A stretch of 64,000 bases of DNA, taken from contig JBCBVV010000006.1 of assembly GCA_039817415.1 (NCBI GenBank), forward strand, positions 137,996-201,995, read 5' to 3'. Position 1 is the first letter of the stretch; the number at the start of each line of letters is the position of its first letter. Position numbers and translations under genes: made by a program. A model generated the notes under the pieces. The model made no database searches and was not told the DNA's origin. It was given only the letters and a program-made list of their open reading frames with translations. Below are positions 54,023-62,217 of the stretch, piece by piece. This stretch comes from JALEFZ01 sp039817415 (lineage in GTDB: Bacteria; Bacteroidota; Bacteroidia; J057).

Positions 54023-54196
54023 CTATCTTTTTTCTTGTTTTCCACCCATTCCGAGGAGAATTCCCCCTAATATCAAACCCAAAACGCCCAATCCTACAGG
54101 CATAAACCATCCTGGAAAATGTGTGGCCTTCAGAATGATTCCTGTGATCAAAACGAGGCTGGCAAAGACAATGATGGCAATAGAGGCTGATCTCAT
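54023..54196 (-). CDS. 57-residue two-helix membrane protein
   Basis: Short gene. ATG at 54196. It encodes two hydrophobic helices (SIAIIVFASLVLITGIIL and MPVGLGVLGLILGGILLGM) separated by KATHFPGWF and a basic tail KQEKR. The HFPGW turn is reminiscent of the F/W-x-G segment between the two helices of GldL and related small proteins; that is only a resemblance. Convergent with rnc, 13 bases apart; the codon pattern is clean. A longer antisense-like frame on the same strand is weaker. Confidence 0.55.
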   Translation of the reverse strand: MRSASIAIIVFASLVLITGIILKATHFPGWFMPVGLGVLGLILGGILLGMGGKQEKR

Positions 54197-54283
54197 AGGG
54201 AAAGGGATTGAACGACAAACTTAGTAACTCTTCACCTCGCCCTCCACGGACAAAGGTCAGATTATAAGCTGCTTTTCTTCATC

Positions 54284-54313
54284 AAAAAAGGAGAACAGCA
54301 GCTGCCATTCTCC
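54284..54313 (-). terminator. Intrinsic terminator of the cytochrome gene
   Basis: Arms GGAGAA/TTCTCC (54290-54295 with 54308-54313) around a GCAGCTGC palindrome, followed on the minus strand by a T run (A run 54284-54289). Confidence 0.75.
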
Positions 54314-54361
54314 ATATATCGTAAGGTGATAAGATTAGATTACATTACCTAGCCAGTAGAA

Positions 54362-55417
54362 TCACTTTTCCATTTCATTGATCCAAGCTCGAATCAAGTC
54401 CAAACTTTCTCGGTGCACCAATTTTCTACCTACCTCTGGCATCATGACACCAGGATCGGTAGATTCCATTCTGTAAACCAAAATAGACTTATCTGCCTTC
54501 CCAGGATGAATGTCATAATCCAAGTCTCCCGATCCTCTACCCGCCGCGACTGGTGTTTTGAATACACCGTAAACAGATGGGTCATCCTGGTGAATATCCA
54601 AGAAAAAACCTGATGTACTAGCTGGTCCATGCGGATTATGACAGTGGGCACAATTGATGTCTAACCATGCTCGGGCCCGTTCTGCTAAGGTCCCATCTGC
54701 CTTATTGTCAAAGTCTGGTACAGATGGAATCTCGGTCGCTGCAGGCAGTCCCTCTAGGATACCAGCTTCCGTCCAATGGGTCAATTGATTTGCTTTGCCA
54801 TGATCGTATCCCATGTCATGGTTTAATTGACGAGCTGAAGGACCAATGGGTGTCATTTCTCCATCCCAGCTATGGCAGCTTTTACACTGATTCATATTGG
54901 GCATGGTGTAGTCAAGCTTCATTTTCTTCCCTTCTTTGTTCCTCCACTTGACCTCTTTTGTCCCTCCTGCAACTTCTAAATAGGCTTCTGTTTGCTCATC
55001 GTTCCAGTGGTAAGGGATCGCTTTCCAGCCCTTTTCTTCATGAATCAATAGGCGTGTTTCCATCAACCTACGACCGGCTTCTGGTTTTCGCTCATCGTTT
55101 TCATAGTAGAAGGTTTTGATGATAGTTGTACCAACGGGAAATTGAAGTACCCTTTGATCATTGTAGGACACCGTTTTGCCCTTAGGTAATTTTACAAATC
55201 GAAGCTTGTGGGCATAGTCTGAAAAAAGAGGGGTATTTAGCCGATAGGGCATTACACCTTCCACTGGCTTTTGATCAGCCATATTTCCTTCAAAAAACCC
55301 ATATTCACTCAAGCTCATGGGGTAGCCTGATACATCATCCTCTGCTTTTCTGGGTGAGAATCCCCAAAGAAGAATAGGAACCGCTATCAAGCTCAAAAAT
55401 TTCCACATTAGTTTCAT
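54362..55417 (-). CDS. SO2930-type diheme c-type cytochrome
   Basis: 351 residues with a hydrophobic N-terminal signal (LMWKFLSLIAVPILLWGF). Two haem motifs, NQCKSCHSW (about 180) and INCAHCHNP (about 257), each CxxCH. Around them the family segments LSEYGFFEG, NTPLFSDYAHKLRFVKLPKG, PVGTTIIKTFYYEND and GVMMPEVGRKLVHRE. The family (TIGR03806) occurs next to a parallel beta-helix protein (TIGR03805), as here: the beta-helix gene lies upstream by 25 bases. Located in the periplasm; electron partner unknown. Confidence 0.85.
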   Translation of the reverse strand: MKLMWKFLSLIAVPILLWGFSPRKAEDDVSGYPMSLSEYGFFEGNMADQKPVEGVMPYRLNTPLFSDYAHKLRFVKLPKGKTVSYNDQRVLQFPVGTTIIKTFYYENDERKPEAGRRLMETRLLIHEEKGWKAIPYHWNDEQTEAYLEVAGGTKEVKWRNKEGKKMKLDYTMPNMNQCKSCHSWDGEMTPIGPSARQLNHDMGYDHGKANQLTHWTEAGILEGLPAATEIPSVPDFDNKADGTLAERARAWLDINCAHCHNPHGPASTSGFFLDIHQDDPSVYGVFKTPVAAGRGSGDLDYDIHPGKADKSILVYRMESTDPGVMMPEVGRKLVHRESLDLIRAWINEMEK

Positions 55418-55442
55418 CAGTCAATCTATGTTCTTTGTCATG

Positions 55443-56654
55443 TTACTTTCTCAGGGAAGTCAGGTCTGGCTCATTGAGTGAGTTACGCTCACAATCATAC
55501 ACCTTTAGATCTTCGCTGGTATTTTTAAAGCTGTTATCTGCGTCTAGGTTTACGAAGGAACCGTTCTTGTTATTCTTGATACAAAGCTGGTGGTCTGAGG
55601 TATACATCCCATTGTCTCCCACCTTATCTTTGTCCAGAATACCATCATACCAAATGTGAGGAAGATCCTTTTTGTACATTTTGAAGGCTAACAAGCCCAA
55701 TTTATGCTTGAAAGTTGGTCGAGTACGTTCGCGCTGGAATTCGTTGTCGTGAATATTAATTCGTGTTGGGTAAGGATAATACTCCTTGTCATTGATGGGG
55801 CGCTCCGTCAAGTAATAAGAGGCGATGGCCGTAGAAAATGATTGGTTGTTGATGATTCGGTTGTTGTATACCTCCACATCACTGGCAGCAAGAATTATTA
55901 CACCCGTTCCCGGAGGAACAAAAGCTACAGAATTGCCTTTAGGCGCGAAGTTTTTGAAGTTATTATCGTGCACATAATTGTTGTATAGCCTTACGTTTCC
56001 TCCATGCTTCTTGGGCAAATCAGGTAAGTCAAATACAAGCAGCCCACCTGTATTTTCATAGGCCTCACAATCATGTACATCCGCCATGGTTGAATTCTCG
56101 ATTTCTATTCCAGCTACATTTCTGTAGGCGACGGTGTTCTTGACGACGATATTGTGAGACTGACCCACATATACCCCTGCATCAGAAGCCCCAATGGCAA
56201 CACATCTGTCTATCAAAACATTTTCGCAGGAAACCGGATAAAATCCGTAGGCACCATTGGTTTTTTTAGGTTTTCCAGTCCATTCTACCTTGAGGTCAAT
56301 CATAAAAATACCTTTGGTGTTCATGACCTTGATCAAGTCCCCTTTCGCATCTTGAAGCGTCATCCCCATCATGGTAATGTTTTCGCTGTTATCCACTCGG
56401 AATCCCTCTGCTCCATCAGTCTGCCCCTTGAAAGAAATGACGGTCTTATCTATTCCTGCACCGCGAATGACAATATTCTTTTTTTCATCCATCGAAATGG
56501 CTCCGGTTGAGACGAAATTACCTGCAGGAACATTGATAGTATCGCCTTCTTCAGCCATGATAAATTGCGACTGTAACTGCTTGCGAATGTCCTTTTGGGC
56601 ATGAACCAGTAGGCCTGGTAATCCCAAGATGAGTAGTAGGAGTATTTTTTTCAT
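55443..56654 (-). CDS. Parallel beta-helix domain protein paired with the cytochrome
   Basis: 403 residues with signal peptide (MKKILLLLILGLPGLLVHAQ). Right-handed beta-helix repeats from about 40 to 300, with the typical ladders VIRGAGIDKTVISFKGQTD, ITMMGMTLQDAKGDLIKVMNTKG, VLIDRCVAIGASDAGVYVGQSHNIVVKNTVAYRNVAGIEIENST. The C-terminus has a cap (YDCERNSLNEPDL). Pectate-lyase-like fold, but no catalytic set I can identify. First gene of a two-gene operon with the diheme cytochrome, an arrangement seen in other proteobacteria and Bacteroidota. Confidence 0.85.
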   Translation of the reverse strand: MKKILLLLILGLPGLLVHAQKDIRKQLQSQFIMAEEGDTINVPAGNFVSTGAISMDEKKNIVIRGAGIDKTVISFKGQTDGAEGFRVDNSENITMMGMTLQDAKGDLIKVMNTKGIFMIDLKVEWTGKPKKTNGAYGFYPVSCENVLIDRCVAIGASDAGVYVGQSHNIVVKNTVAYRNVAGIEIENSTMADVHDCEAYENTGGLLVFDLPDLPKKHGGNVRLYNNYVHDNNFKNFAPKGNSVAFVPPGTGVIILAASDVEVYNNRIINNQSFSTAIASYYLTERPINDKEYYPYPTRINIHDNEFQRERTRPTFKHKLGLLAFKMYKKDLPHIWYDGILDKDKVGDNGMYTSDHQLCIKNNKNGSFVNLDADNSFKNTSEDLKVYDCERNSLNEPDLTSLRK

Positions 56655-56812
56655 AATGTGAATTTACTTACTTCGAGTAGTATACAAGTTAGCCAATTTC
56701 CAGTCATTTTGTAAGCCTAATCGATTCTTATCCACGGATATGAATACAAATTAAGAAAACTATATTTATTCGTTAATGTTTCCATTGCTCGTCAAGCAAA
56801 TTATTTCCATTT

Positions 56813-57925
56813 ATGAGATACCTGACTGCCGAATATATTTTCCATCCCGATACATGGCTTCAACAACATGTACTGGAGGTAAATGAGGAAGGGACCATTC
56901 TCGACCTTCGCCCGATAGTTCCAGGCGAACAGGCAGAAGACATGGGAACATACCTAGTGCCGGGATTTGTGAATGCTCATTGCCATCTGGAATTGTCCTA
57001 CTTGGAGGGAAAAATTTCCAGAGGAACAGGTATGTCAAACTTTGCCGCCTCGGTCATCAAAAGCAGAGGTATGTATCAAGAGGACCTCGCCCAAGAGGCA
57101 GTAGAAAAAGCCATCAAAAAAGCCTATGAATCAGGTGTGGTTGCTTTTGGAGATATCGCCAATGGTGGCTTGACTGCGCCCGCAAAAAAAGAATGGCAAG
57201 ACCTAATTTCCTTTCATACCTATATAGAGTTACTAGGCTTGGCTAGAGAGAAAGCAAATGAGATCATGGAAAACGGTCTCCATCTCCTTGAAGAATTTGA
57301 GTATGCATCGCTAAGTTTACATGCTCCCTATTCAATCAGTCCCAGCTTGAAACAGGCGGTTTATCAAACCAAAGGTCCTTTCTCTATCCACCTTCTTGAG
57401 TCCAAGCATGAAATTGAATTGTTTCAGCATGGATCAGGGCCGATGAAAGAATTCTATGACCGTTTTGGCATTCCCTTTAGCCCCTTTCCCTTTTCGAATC
57501 CTCTGACATACATCACAGAAGGACTTCCTACGGATACTTCGGTACTATGGGTTCATTTACTTGAGGCCAGCCCTTCTCAGTTGGAAACGCTAGGTCAATT
57601 GGGAAATTCTCATTTTTGCCTGTGTCCCAAATCCAATGTGTATATCCACGAAAAAGGGCCTGACATCCTTCAATTTCTTCCTTACAGCGATAGAATTTGT
57701 CTAGGAACAGATAGCCTGGCTAGTAACGATAGCTTGAGTATTTGGGAAGAAGTTCTATGGATTCGTCAATATTTCCCTTCCGTAGATTTCCATCAGCTTA
57801 TCCGCTGGGCCAGTTATCAAGGTGCTCAGGCACTAGGAATGGATCATTTGGGAAGTTTTCAAGCTGGAACTCGCCCTGGTATCCTCACCATTAGTGGGAC
57901 TACCTGCCAACCCATTAATGGGTAA
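56813..57925 (+). CDS. Amidohydrolase family protein
   Basis: 370 residues. Metal-binding FVNAHCHLELSYLEG (His-x-His, about 61-63), later SIHLLESKHEIELF, a VLWVHLLEAS stretch and the metal-site Asp in CLGTDSLASNDSLSIWEE (about 301). This is the TrzA/SsnA/AdeD-like branch, which includes aminofutalosine deaminase of the futalosine menaquinone route; no other men or mqn genes are in the window, so the substrate is open. Divergent from the beta-helix gene. Ends in a 14-bp palindrome (57910-57923). Confidence 0.8.
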   Translation: MRYLTAEYIFHPDTWLQQHVLEVNEEGTILDLRPIVPGEQAEDMGTYLVPGFVNAHCHLELSYLEGKISRGTGMSNFAASVIKSRGMYQEDLAQEAVEKAIKKAYESGVVAFGDIANGGLTAPAKKEWQDLISFHTYIELLGLAREKANEIMENGLHLLEEFEYASLSLHAPYSISPSLKQAVYQTKGPFSIHLLESKHEIELFQHGSGPMKEFYDRFGIPFSPFPFSNPLTYITEGLPTDTSVLWVHLLEASPSQLETLGQLGNSHFCLCPKSNVYIHEKGPDILQFLPYSDRICLGTDSLASNDSLSIWEEVLWIRQYFPSVDFHQLIRWASYQGAQALGMDHLGSFQAGTRPGILTISGTTCQPING

Positions 57926-58233
57926 GTGGAGAAGCTGTTGATAAGAGTATTTCGAGGAATTTGAACTTTAGCGAATTTTTATTTTTTTTAATTTAAAACA
58001 GTCACGGCTGTTTCACATTCTCTTGAAAAGTGGATTTTCAATAAACCATTACGTTTATTGGCAACAGACAATAGCTCTTGTATCGTGGAACCTACGATTT
58101 CCTCTTCTAGTCATTCCTCTCCTGAACCCGGAGAACCGCCGTCGAGTAGGACGGATGACGCCTCCTTGTATCTCACTCGCCCTTACCTGAACACCTTTTT
58201 CGTCTGCATTTCAGGCATCAATATCCTAGTATC
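57926..58233. other. 308-base intergenic region with a cluster of hairpins
   Basis: No gene supported. Four simple hairpins follow one another: AAACAG/CTGTTT (57996-58013), CAATAAAC/GTTTATTG with a 6-base loop (58039-58060), ATCGTGG/CCTACGAT (58082-58098) and CCGTC/GACGG (58139-58154). Base content shifts from AT-rich before 58000 to more GC-rich after 58130. A structured RNA is possible; no family recognised. Confidence 0.45.
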
Positions 58234-59196
58234 ATGAAAAAGTTAGCAAGACTGCTTGCAGTCATTGGAACGACCGTCATGCTCTGTTTGGGTGTTTATG
58301 AGATTTTCTTCAAAACGCCTACTGCCGCTAGCCCTGCCTTGTCTGTCAGTTTTCCTCTATCAGAAGGACCTGCCGTTTCATCTATGGCTCCTCTTCAAGA
58401 GGAAAAATCAGCTCCTGTCCTCCCCCAAGTTCAGGAAAAGGAATTTGCCGTTACGCTATTAGGCGATTCATACCTCGCCCAGGCAAAGGTATATCCTGAA
58501 AATCCAAGAAACGCCAATCTCTATCGAACTTCTAAAGAAAATATTGGTCAGTCTGCTTGGCTGAGTAAATTTGGTGTTAAAGGAGATAATTTCTTCCAAA
58601 TGTATGAGCGGTATAAACAGCATGTCATGCCCCTTCAGCCAGATCTGACTGTTTTCATGCTCAAACGAAAAGACCTCGAAAAGCTCAGACAGCGTTCTGC
58701 TTCAAAGGCCATTGAACTCGAATACAGCTATTCTGAACAAGGCTACTACCAAAACGAACAAGACCTAGGAAAAAATCAGCTTCGAGAGGGTTCTGCCCTA
58801 CAAATGGTCTCCAATGCTTCAAAAGTCGTTAGTCGATACCAACAGTGGGATTTTCTCCTAGAACGATTCTCTAGCTTGTTTTTTGGCAAAACCCAGCTTA
58901 TTAGTGGGCCTTCCGATCAGATGCCAAGACTTTTTGAGGAGCCAAATGAATTCCTGAACAAAACACTGGCTCAATTAGCCCAACAAAACATCCTGCTAGT
59001 AGGCCTTGAGCCCCTTCACCCCAAGGATGTGGAATTTTTAAGCAAAGCTGGCCTAAATTATTTTTCTTTGTATCAGCTTCCCCAAAAAACCAAAGTTGAT
59101 CGACAAGCCAGAAGAGGCTTTTTTGAGGAGGCTCATCATAAAGCCATGGGACTGGCCCTGTCTAAACATGTTCAGTCCTACTTTCAAGAACAATAA
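58234..59196 (+). CDS. Exported or membrane-anchored SGNH-like protein
   Basis: 320 residues. N-terminal hydrophobic helix (LARLLAVIGTTVMLCLGVYEIFF) without a clear cleavage site, then a Pro/Ser/Ala-rich linker (about 28-68). The AVTLLGDSYLAQAKV segment carries GDS, the first block of SGNH/GDSL hydrolases, and LQPDLTVFMLKRKDLEKL fits the following part; late HPKDVEFL could hold a catalytic pair. I am not sure of catalytic function. Its stop abuts the DUF3109 gene's ATG, so they are coupled. Confidence 0.6.
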   Translation: MKKLARLLAVIGTTVMLCLGVYEIFFKTPTAASPALSVSFPLSEGPAVSSMAPLQEEKSAPVLPQVQEKEFAVTLLGDSYLAQAKVYPENPRNANLYRTSKENIGQSAWLSKFGVKGDNFFQMYERYKQHVMPLQPDLTVFMLKRKDLEKLRQRSASKAIELEYSYSEQGYYQNEQDLGKNQLREGSALQMVSNASKVVSRYQQWDFLLERFSSLFFGKTQLISGPSDQMPRLFEEPNEFLNKTLAQLAQQNILLVGLEPLHPKDVEFLSKAGLNYFSLYQLPQKTKVDRQARRGFFEEAHHKAMGLALSKHVQSYFQEQ

Positions 59197-59823
59197 ATGA
59201 GTATTAGGAGAAGGAAGAAAAAAGATCCCAATTTGATTCAGATAGAAGATAAACTGGTCAGTGGGGAACTTAGCGAGGAGATGTTTGCCTGCGACATTGC
59301 TGCCTGTAAAGGCGCTTGTTGTGTAGAAGGAGATGTTGGTGCTCCATTGGAGGAAGAAGAGCTTAGCATTCTCGAGAAAATCTACCCTAAAGTAAAGCCT
59401 TACCTACGCAAAGAGGGAATCAGATCCATAGATCAACTAGGTACTTGGATCAAAGACTGGACCGGCGGCCTTTCCACTCCCTTGGTGAATCATCAGGAGT
59501 GTGCCTATGTTACCTTTTCCGATGAGGGTGTAGCCCTTTGTGGGATCGAACAAGCTTATGAAGCAGGAGATATTGACTTCAAAAAACCTATTTCCTGCCA
59601 TCTATACCCCATTCGCGTTCAGAAATACGAAGAATTTGAAGCCTTGATGTATGACCGTTGGGATATTTGCTCCGCGGCCTGCGTAAAAGGCAAAGTTGAG
59701 GGGGTGAAGGTATATGAGTTTACCAAAGATGCCCTCGTAAGAGCATATGGTGAAGACTTCTGGAATCAGCTTGATTTTGTAGTCAAAAGCATGGAAAATA
59801 AAGATAGCGACACTTCCATCTAG
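59197..59823 (+). CDS. DUF3109 family protein
   Basis: 208 residues. The family cysteines are seen in FACDIAACKGACCVEGDVG (about 30-45), CAYVTFSDEGVALCGIEQA, SCHLYPIRV and CSAACVKGKV, so a metal or iron-sulfur centre is likely. N-terminus basic, no signal peptide. Function unknown in the literature I know. It starts directly after the SGNH-like gene's stop. The decayed lipoprotein copy begins just downstream of its stop. Confidence 0.85.
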   Translation: MSIRRRKKKDPNLIQIEDKLVSGELSEEMFACDIAACKGACCVEGDVGAPLEEEELSILEKIYPKVKPYLRKEGIRSIDQLGTWIKDWTGGLSTPLVNHQECAYVTFSDEGVALCGIEQAYEAGDIDFKKPISCHLYPIRVQKYEEFEALMYDRWDICSAACVKGKVEGVKVYEFTKDALVRAYGEDFWNQLDFVVKSMENKDSDTSI

Positions 59824-59833
59824 GTACTTCTAA

Positions 59834-60312
59834 GAAGATGTCAATGAAAGGTCATGCGAGTCGGGCCATTATGTTCATTTTCTCCCTGATAATGGGAGGC
59901 TTGTTCTTCCCAATATTTTCACCCCTGATGGTGATGGCCTCAATGTTGTCCTGACAATTTTCTATCAATTAGACACAACGGCATTCACGAGCTTTGAGAT
60001 GACTGTCAATCGCAGATTGGGTGAAACCGGAGAAATCGTGTATGTGACTAAAAATCCTAACTTCATCTGGAATGGAACCATTCCAGGAGGTGACATGGCT
60101 AAGCCAGGTATGTATACAGTTGGCATTATATTCCTCTACTATAATTGAAGCTACATTAGCTTCGTAAATGTTGCCATCGTTTTGCCAAATGCATCAGAGG
60201 ACATGTCTTATGCCCTAAAAACTGTAGCGAGTGTTACTGGCCTGATCAGTTACTTGGAACTTCTGCCATCCCACCTGTTACCGCTCAGCCTTTGGAGGAA
60301 ATTTGTATGTAA
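59834..60312 (+). pseudogene. Decayed copy of the downstream CHU_C-like lipoproteins
   Basis: Reads as a homologue of the next two genes: VNERSC..VHFLPDNGRLVLPNIFTPDGDGLN, PNFIWNGTIPGG, then YISFVNVAIVLPN and, in another frame, NCSECYWPDQLLG and EEIC. It lacks the signal and lipobox (a TAA lies directly upstream at 59831), has an in-frame TGA at 60146-60148 and a frameshift near 60205-60222. The ending TAA is 60310-60312. All four mature cysteines and the DGDGLN motif survive, so the decay looks recent. Confidence 0.75.
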
Positions 60313-60410
60313 TTCAGCATCCCGAAATATTCGCAAAGTATCACTGCGGTCCTTGAATAAACTTTTCTTAGATTAGAACTTGAACATATTTTAAGCACTA
60401 AACACAAACC

Positions 60411-60944
60411 ATGAAGTATTCTATTATCCTAGGGGCACTTTCCCTTCTCCTTTTCTCTTGTATCAATGGCAGCATTTCCCATGCCAATCGCAACGCCTGC
60501 GATATAGAGGCCATTCAGATTTTTTTACCCGATAGCGGCCATGTCAGCATCCCTAATATTTTCACACCCGAATTAGATGGGATCAATGACATCTTTCAGA
60601 TAACTTACAATCTCGATTCCTCCCTTTTGGAAAACTTTGTCTTGACCATTGATAGAGGATTGGCAACTGTCTTTGAGACCCAAGACCCTGACTTTATTTG
60701 GGATGGAGTAAGAGAAGGAGACAGAAATCCGACATTCGGAATTTATGATGTTGAAGTGAGCTTTGATTATGATGGTGTTTCCTATGGTGATGTAGGAGAA
60801 ATTGCGCTTATCGCGCCAAGGGGAACATTGGAACTGGGGGATTATCGGATTGACTGCTCAAAATGTATATTCCCCGATCAAATATTTCCTGAGGATGGTT
60901 CTATTGGGATAAGCCTTCAACCCCTTGATAACGTTTGTGAATGA
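60411..60944 (+). CDS. CHU_C-like lipoprotein A
   Basis: 177 residues. Signal peptide with lipobox LFSC (Cys 17), then NGSISHANRNAC. Residues about 48-140 resemble the CHU_C / gliding-motility-associated C-terminal domain: VSIPNIFTPELDGINDIF, LTIDRGLATVFETQDPDFIWDG and GIYDVEVSFDYDGVSYGDVGEIALIA. This domain is normally the very C-terminus of T9SS type B cargo. Here it is followed by about 38 residues with DCSKCIFPDQIF and a final VCE. Function unknown. Paralogue of the next gene. Confidence 0.75.
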   Translation: MKYSIILGALSLLLFSCINGSISHANRNACDIEAIQIFLPDSGHVSIPNIFTPELDGINDIFQITYNLDSSLLENFVLTIDRGLATVFETQDPDFIWDGVREGDRNPTFGIYDVEVSFDYDGVSYGDVGEIALIAPRGTLELGDYRIDCSKCIFPDQIFPEDGSIGISLQPLDNVCE

Positions 60945-60990
60945 TCATACGTCTTAGGAACACAAACGAACCCTAAACCCATCATTGATC

Positions 60991-61539
60991 ATGAAGTATC
61001 CATTAATGAAATATGCCATTCCTTTGGGAATAAGTACCATGCTCCTATTGTCATGCCTTAATGGTTCAGTTCCTCATGCCAATAGAAACGCCTGTGAAGT
61101 TGAAGCTTTGGAAATCATCCTTCCTGATAGTGGTATCATACGTTTCCCCAACGTCTACACCCCAGACGCAGACGGGTTCAATGATGGATTCATCATGCAA
61201 CAATTTCTGGATACAGCCTTATTTGAGAATTTTCATTTGATTGTATCCTGGGGATTCAGAACGGCCTTTGAATCCACTGATCCGAATTTCTTTTGGTCAG
61301 GCGAATGGGATAATGGGAGCCCTACCTTATTAGGTACCTACGAATTTGAGGTCTATTTCGAGTACGACAATGTTTCCTTCGCAGAAGTGGGTGAAGTATC
61401 CTTACTCGCTCCAAGAAAGTCTGGAGAAGAAATAACCTACAATATCGATTGTAGTACATGTCTCTTCCCTGATCAGATATTTGAAAATGGCGGTTCCATT
61501 CAGCCTAGCAACCAGCCCACCCAGGGACTGTGTGAGTAG
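60991..61539 (+). CDS. CHU_C-like lipoprotein B
   Basis: 182 residues from the ATG at 60991. Lipobox LLSC (Cys about 22), then NGSVPHANRNAC. CHU_C-like core: RFPNVYTPDADGFNDGF, NPNFFW-type SGEWDNGSP, FEVYFEYDNVSFAEVGEVSLLAP. Cysteine tail NIDCSTCLFPDQIF...GLCE. Clearly a paralogue of lipoprotein A with strongest matches in the lipobox-proximal, core and tail blocks; intervening turns have diverged. It follows copy A by 46 bases and is followed by a weak hairpin. Confidence 0.75.
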   Translation: MKYPLMKYAIPLGISTMLLLSCLNGSVPHANRNACEVEALEIILPDSGIIRFPNVYTPDADGFNDGFIMQQFLDTALFENFHLIVSWGFRTAFESTDPNFFWSGEWDNGSPTLLGTYEFEVYFEYDNVSFAEVGEVSLLAPRKSGEEITYNIDCSTCLFPDQIFENGGSIQPSNQPTQGLCE

Positions 61540-61567
61540 TTAGGATATTCCTTCCGAAGAAGGATAA

Positions 61568-61605
61568 AGAGAGGCGGCAGTGCTACCTCTCTAACTTTAT
61601 TTATA
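61568..61605 (+). terminator. Possible terminator after lipoprotein B
   Basis: 7-bp stem (AGAGAGG 61568-61574 with CCTCTCT 61586-61592), followed by AACTTTATTTAT, a weak U-rich tail. Confidence 0.4.
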
Positions 61606-61644
61606 AATTGAGGTTCTCCTGTTTATATATTCGGAGAAGAACCT

Positions 61645-62217
61645 ATGAAATTGATCTATTTATCAGAGGCCAATCTAAGAGATCGGTTATTGGTGAGAGA
61701 CCTTGTATTCAAGTACAAATCTCAGGAAAAAGCCATTGTCCTCCATGAACCTTTTGGGGGAACGGTCAGAGATACTCGATTTGTTACCAAAAGGCTATCC
61801 AGTCTCTTTAGCGAGGCAATGGTCTACAACAATTATTTTACCGTAGACCAAAGAGGGATTTGTAAAAGGGATGAGTCGGGTAAGCTAATCTTTAACAAGG
61901 AAAGGGTAGAACAGGTCCTCGCTCCCATTCAAATGATTGTCCTTGGTCCTGTCATCAAGGAGAATGGAGAAGATAAACTCTTAGATGGCGAGGAATTGTT
62001 AAATGTGGTAAGGGATAGCATGGATTTCTCTGAATTGCTCCTTTTCCCAATCAATCCGCTTTCTCCTATCGGCAACAAAAAAGTCATGGTAGAAGGAGAA
62101 AAAGAGTACAATGATCTATTTTCTCTCTTTGAAGAGGAAAAGGAAACCCTTGACAGAGCCCTTCGTCTTCGTCCCGCCAGAATTGTTGCACCCAATTACC
62201 TCCAGCGTGATTCATAA
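61645..62217 (+). CDS. Unknown protein coupled to recO
   Basis: 190 residues, cytosolic. Opens MKLIYLSEANLRDRLLVRDLVFKY, then HEPFGGTVRDTRFVTKRLSSLFSEAMVYNNYF, and later LLDGEELLNVVRDSMDFSELLLFPINPLSP. The alternation of strands and helices suggests an alpha/beta fold (amino-acid-kinase-like at a glance), but I do not recognise it. A GGTTCTCC / GGAGAA-GAACC hairpin (about 61611-61643) sits right before the ATG. Its end overlaps the recO GTG start by 11 bases, so it is translationally linked to a DNA-repair gene. Confidence 0.65.
   Translation: MKLIYLSEANLRDRLLVRDLVFKYKSQEKAIVLHEPFGGTVRDTRFVTKRLSSLFSEAMVYNNYFTVDQRGICKRDESGKLIFNKERVEQVLAPIQMIVLGPVIKENGEDKLLDGEELLNVVRDSMDFSELLLFPINPLSPIGNKKVMVEGEKEYNDLFSLFEEEKETLDRALRLRPARIVAPNYLQRDS

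Noticed and set aside
57910..57923. 14-bp perfect palindrome ACCCATTAATGGGT
   Set aside because: Overlaps the end of the amidohydrolase gene; no loop, no T run and no second copy, so I treat it as chance or a weak operator.
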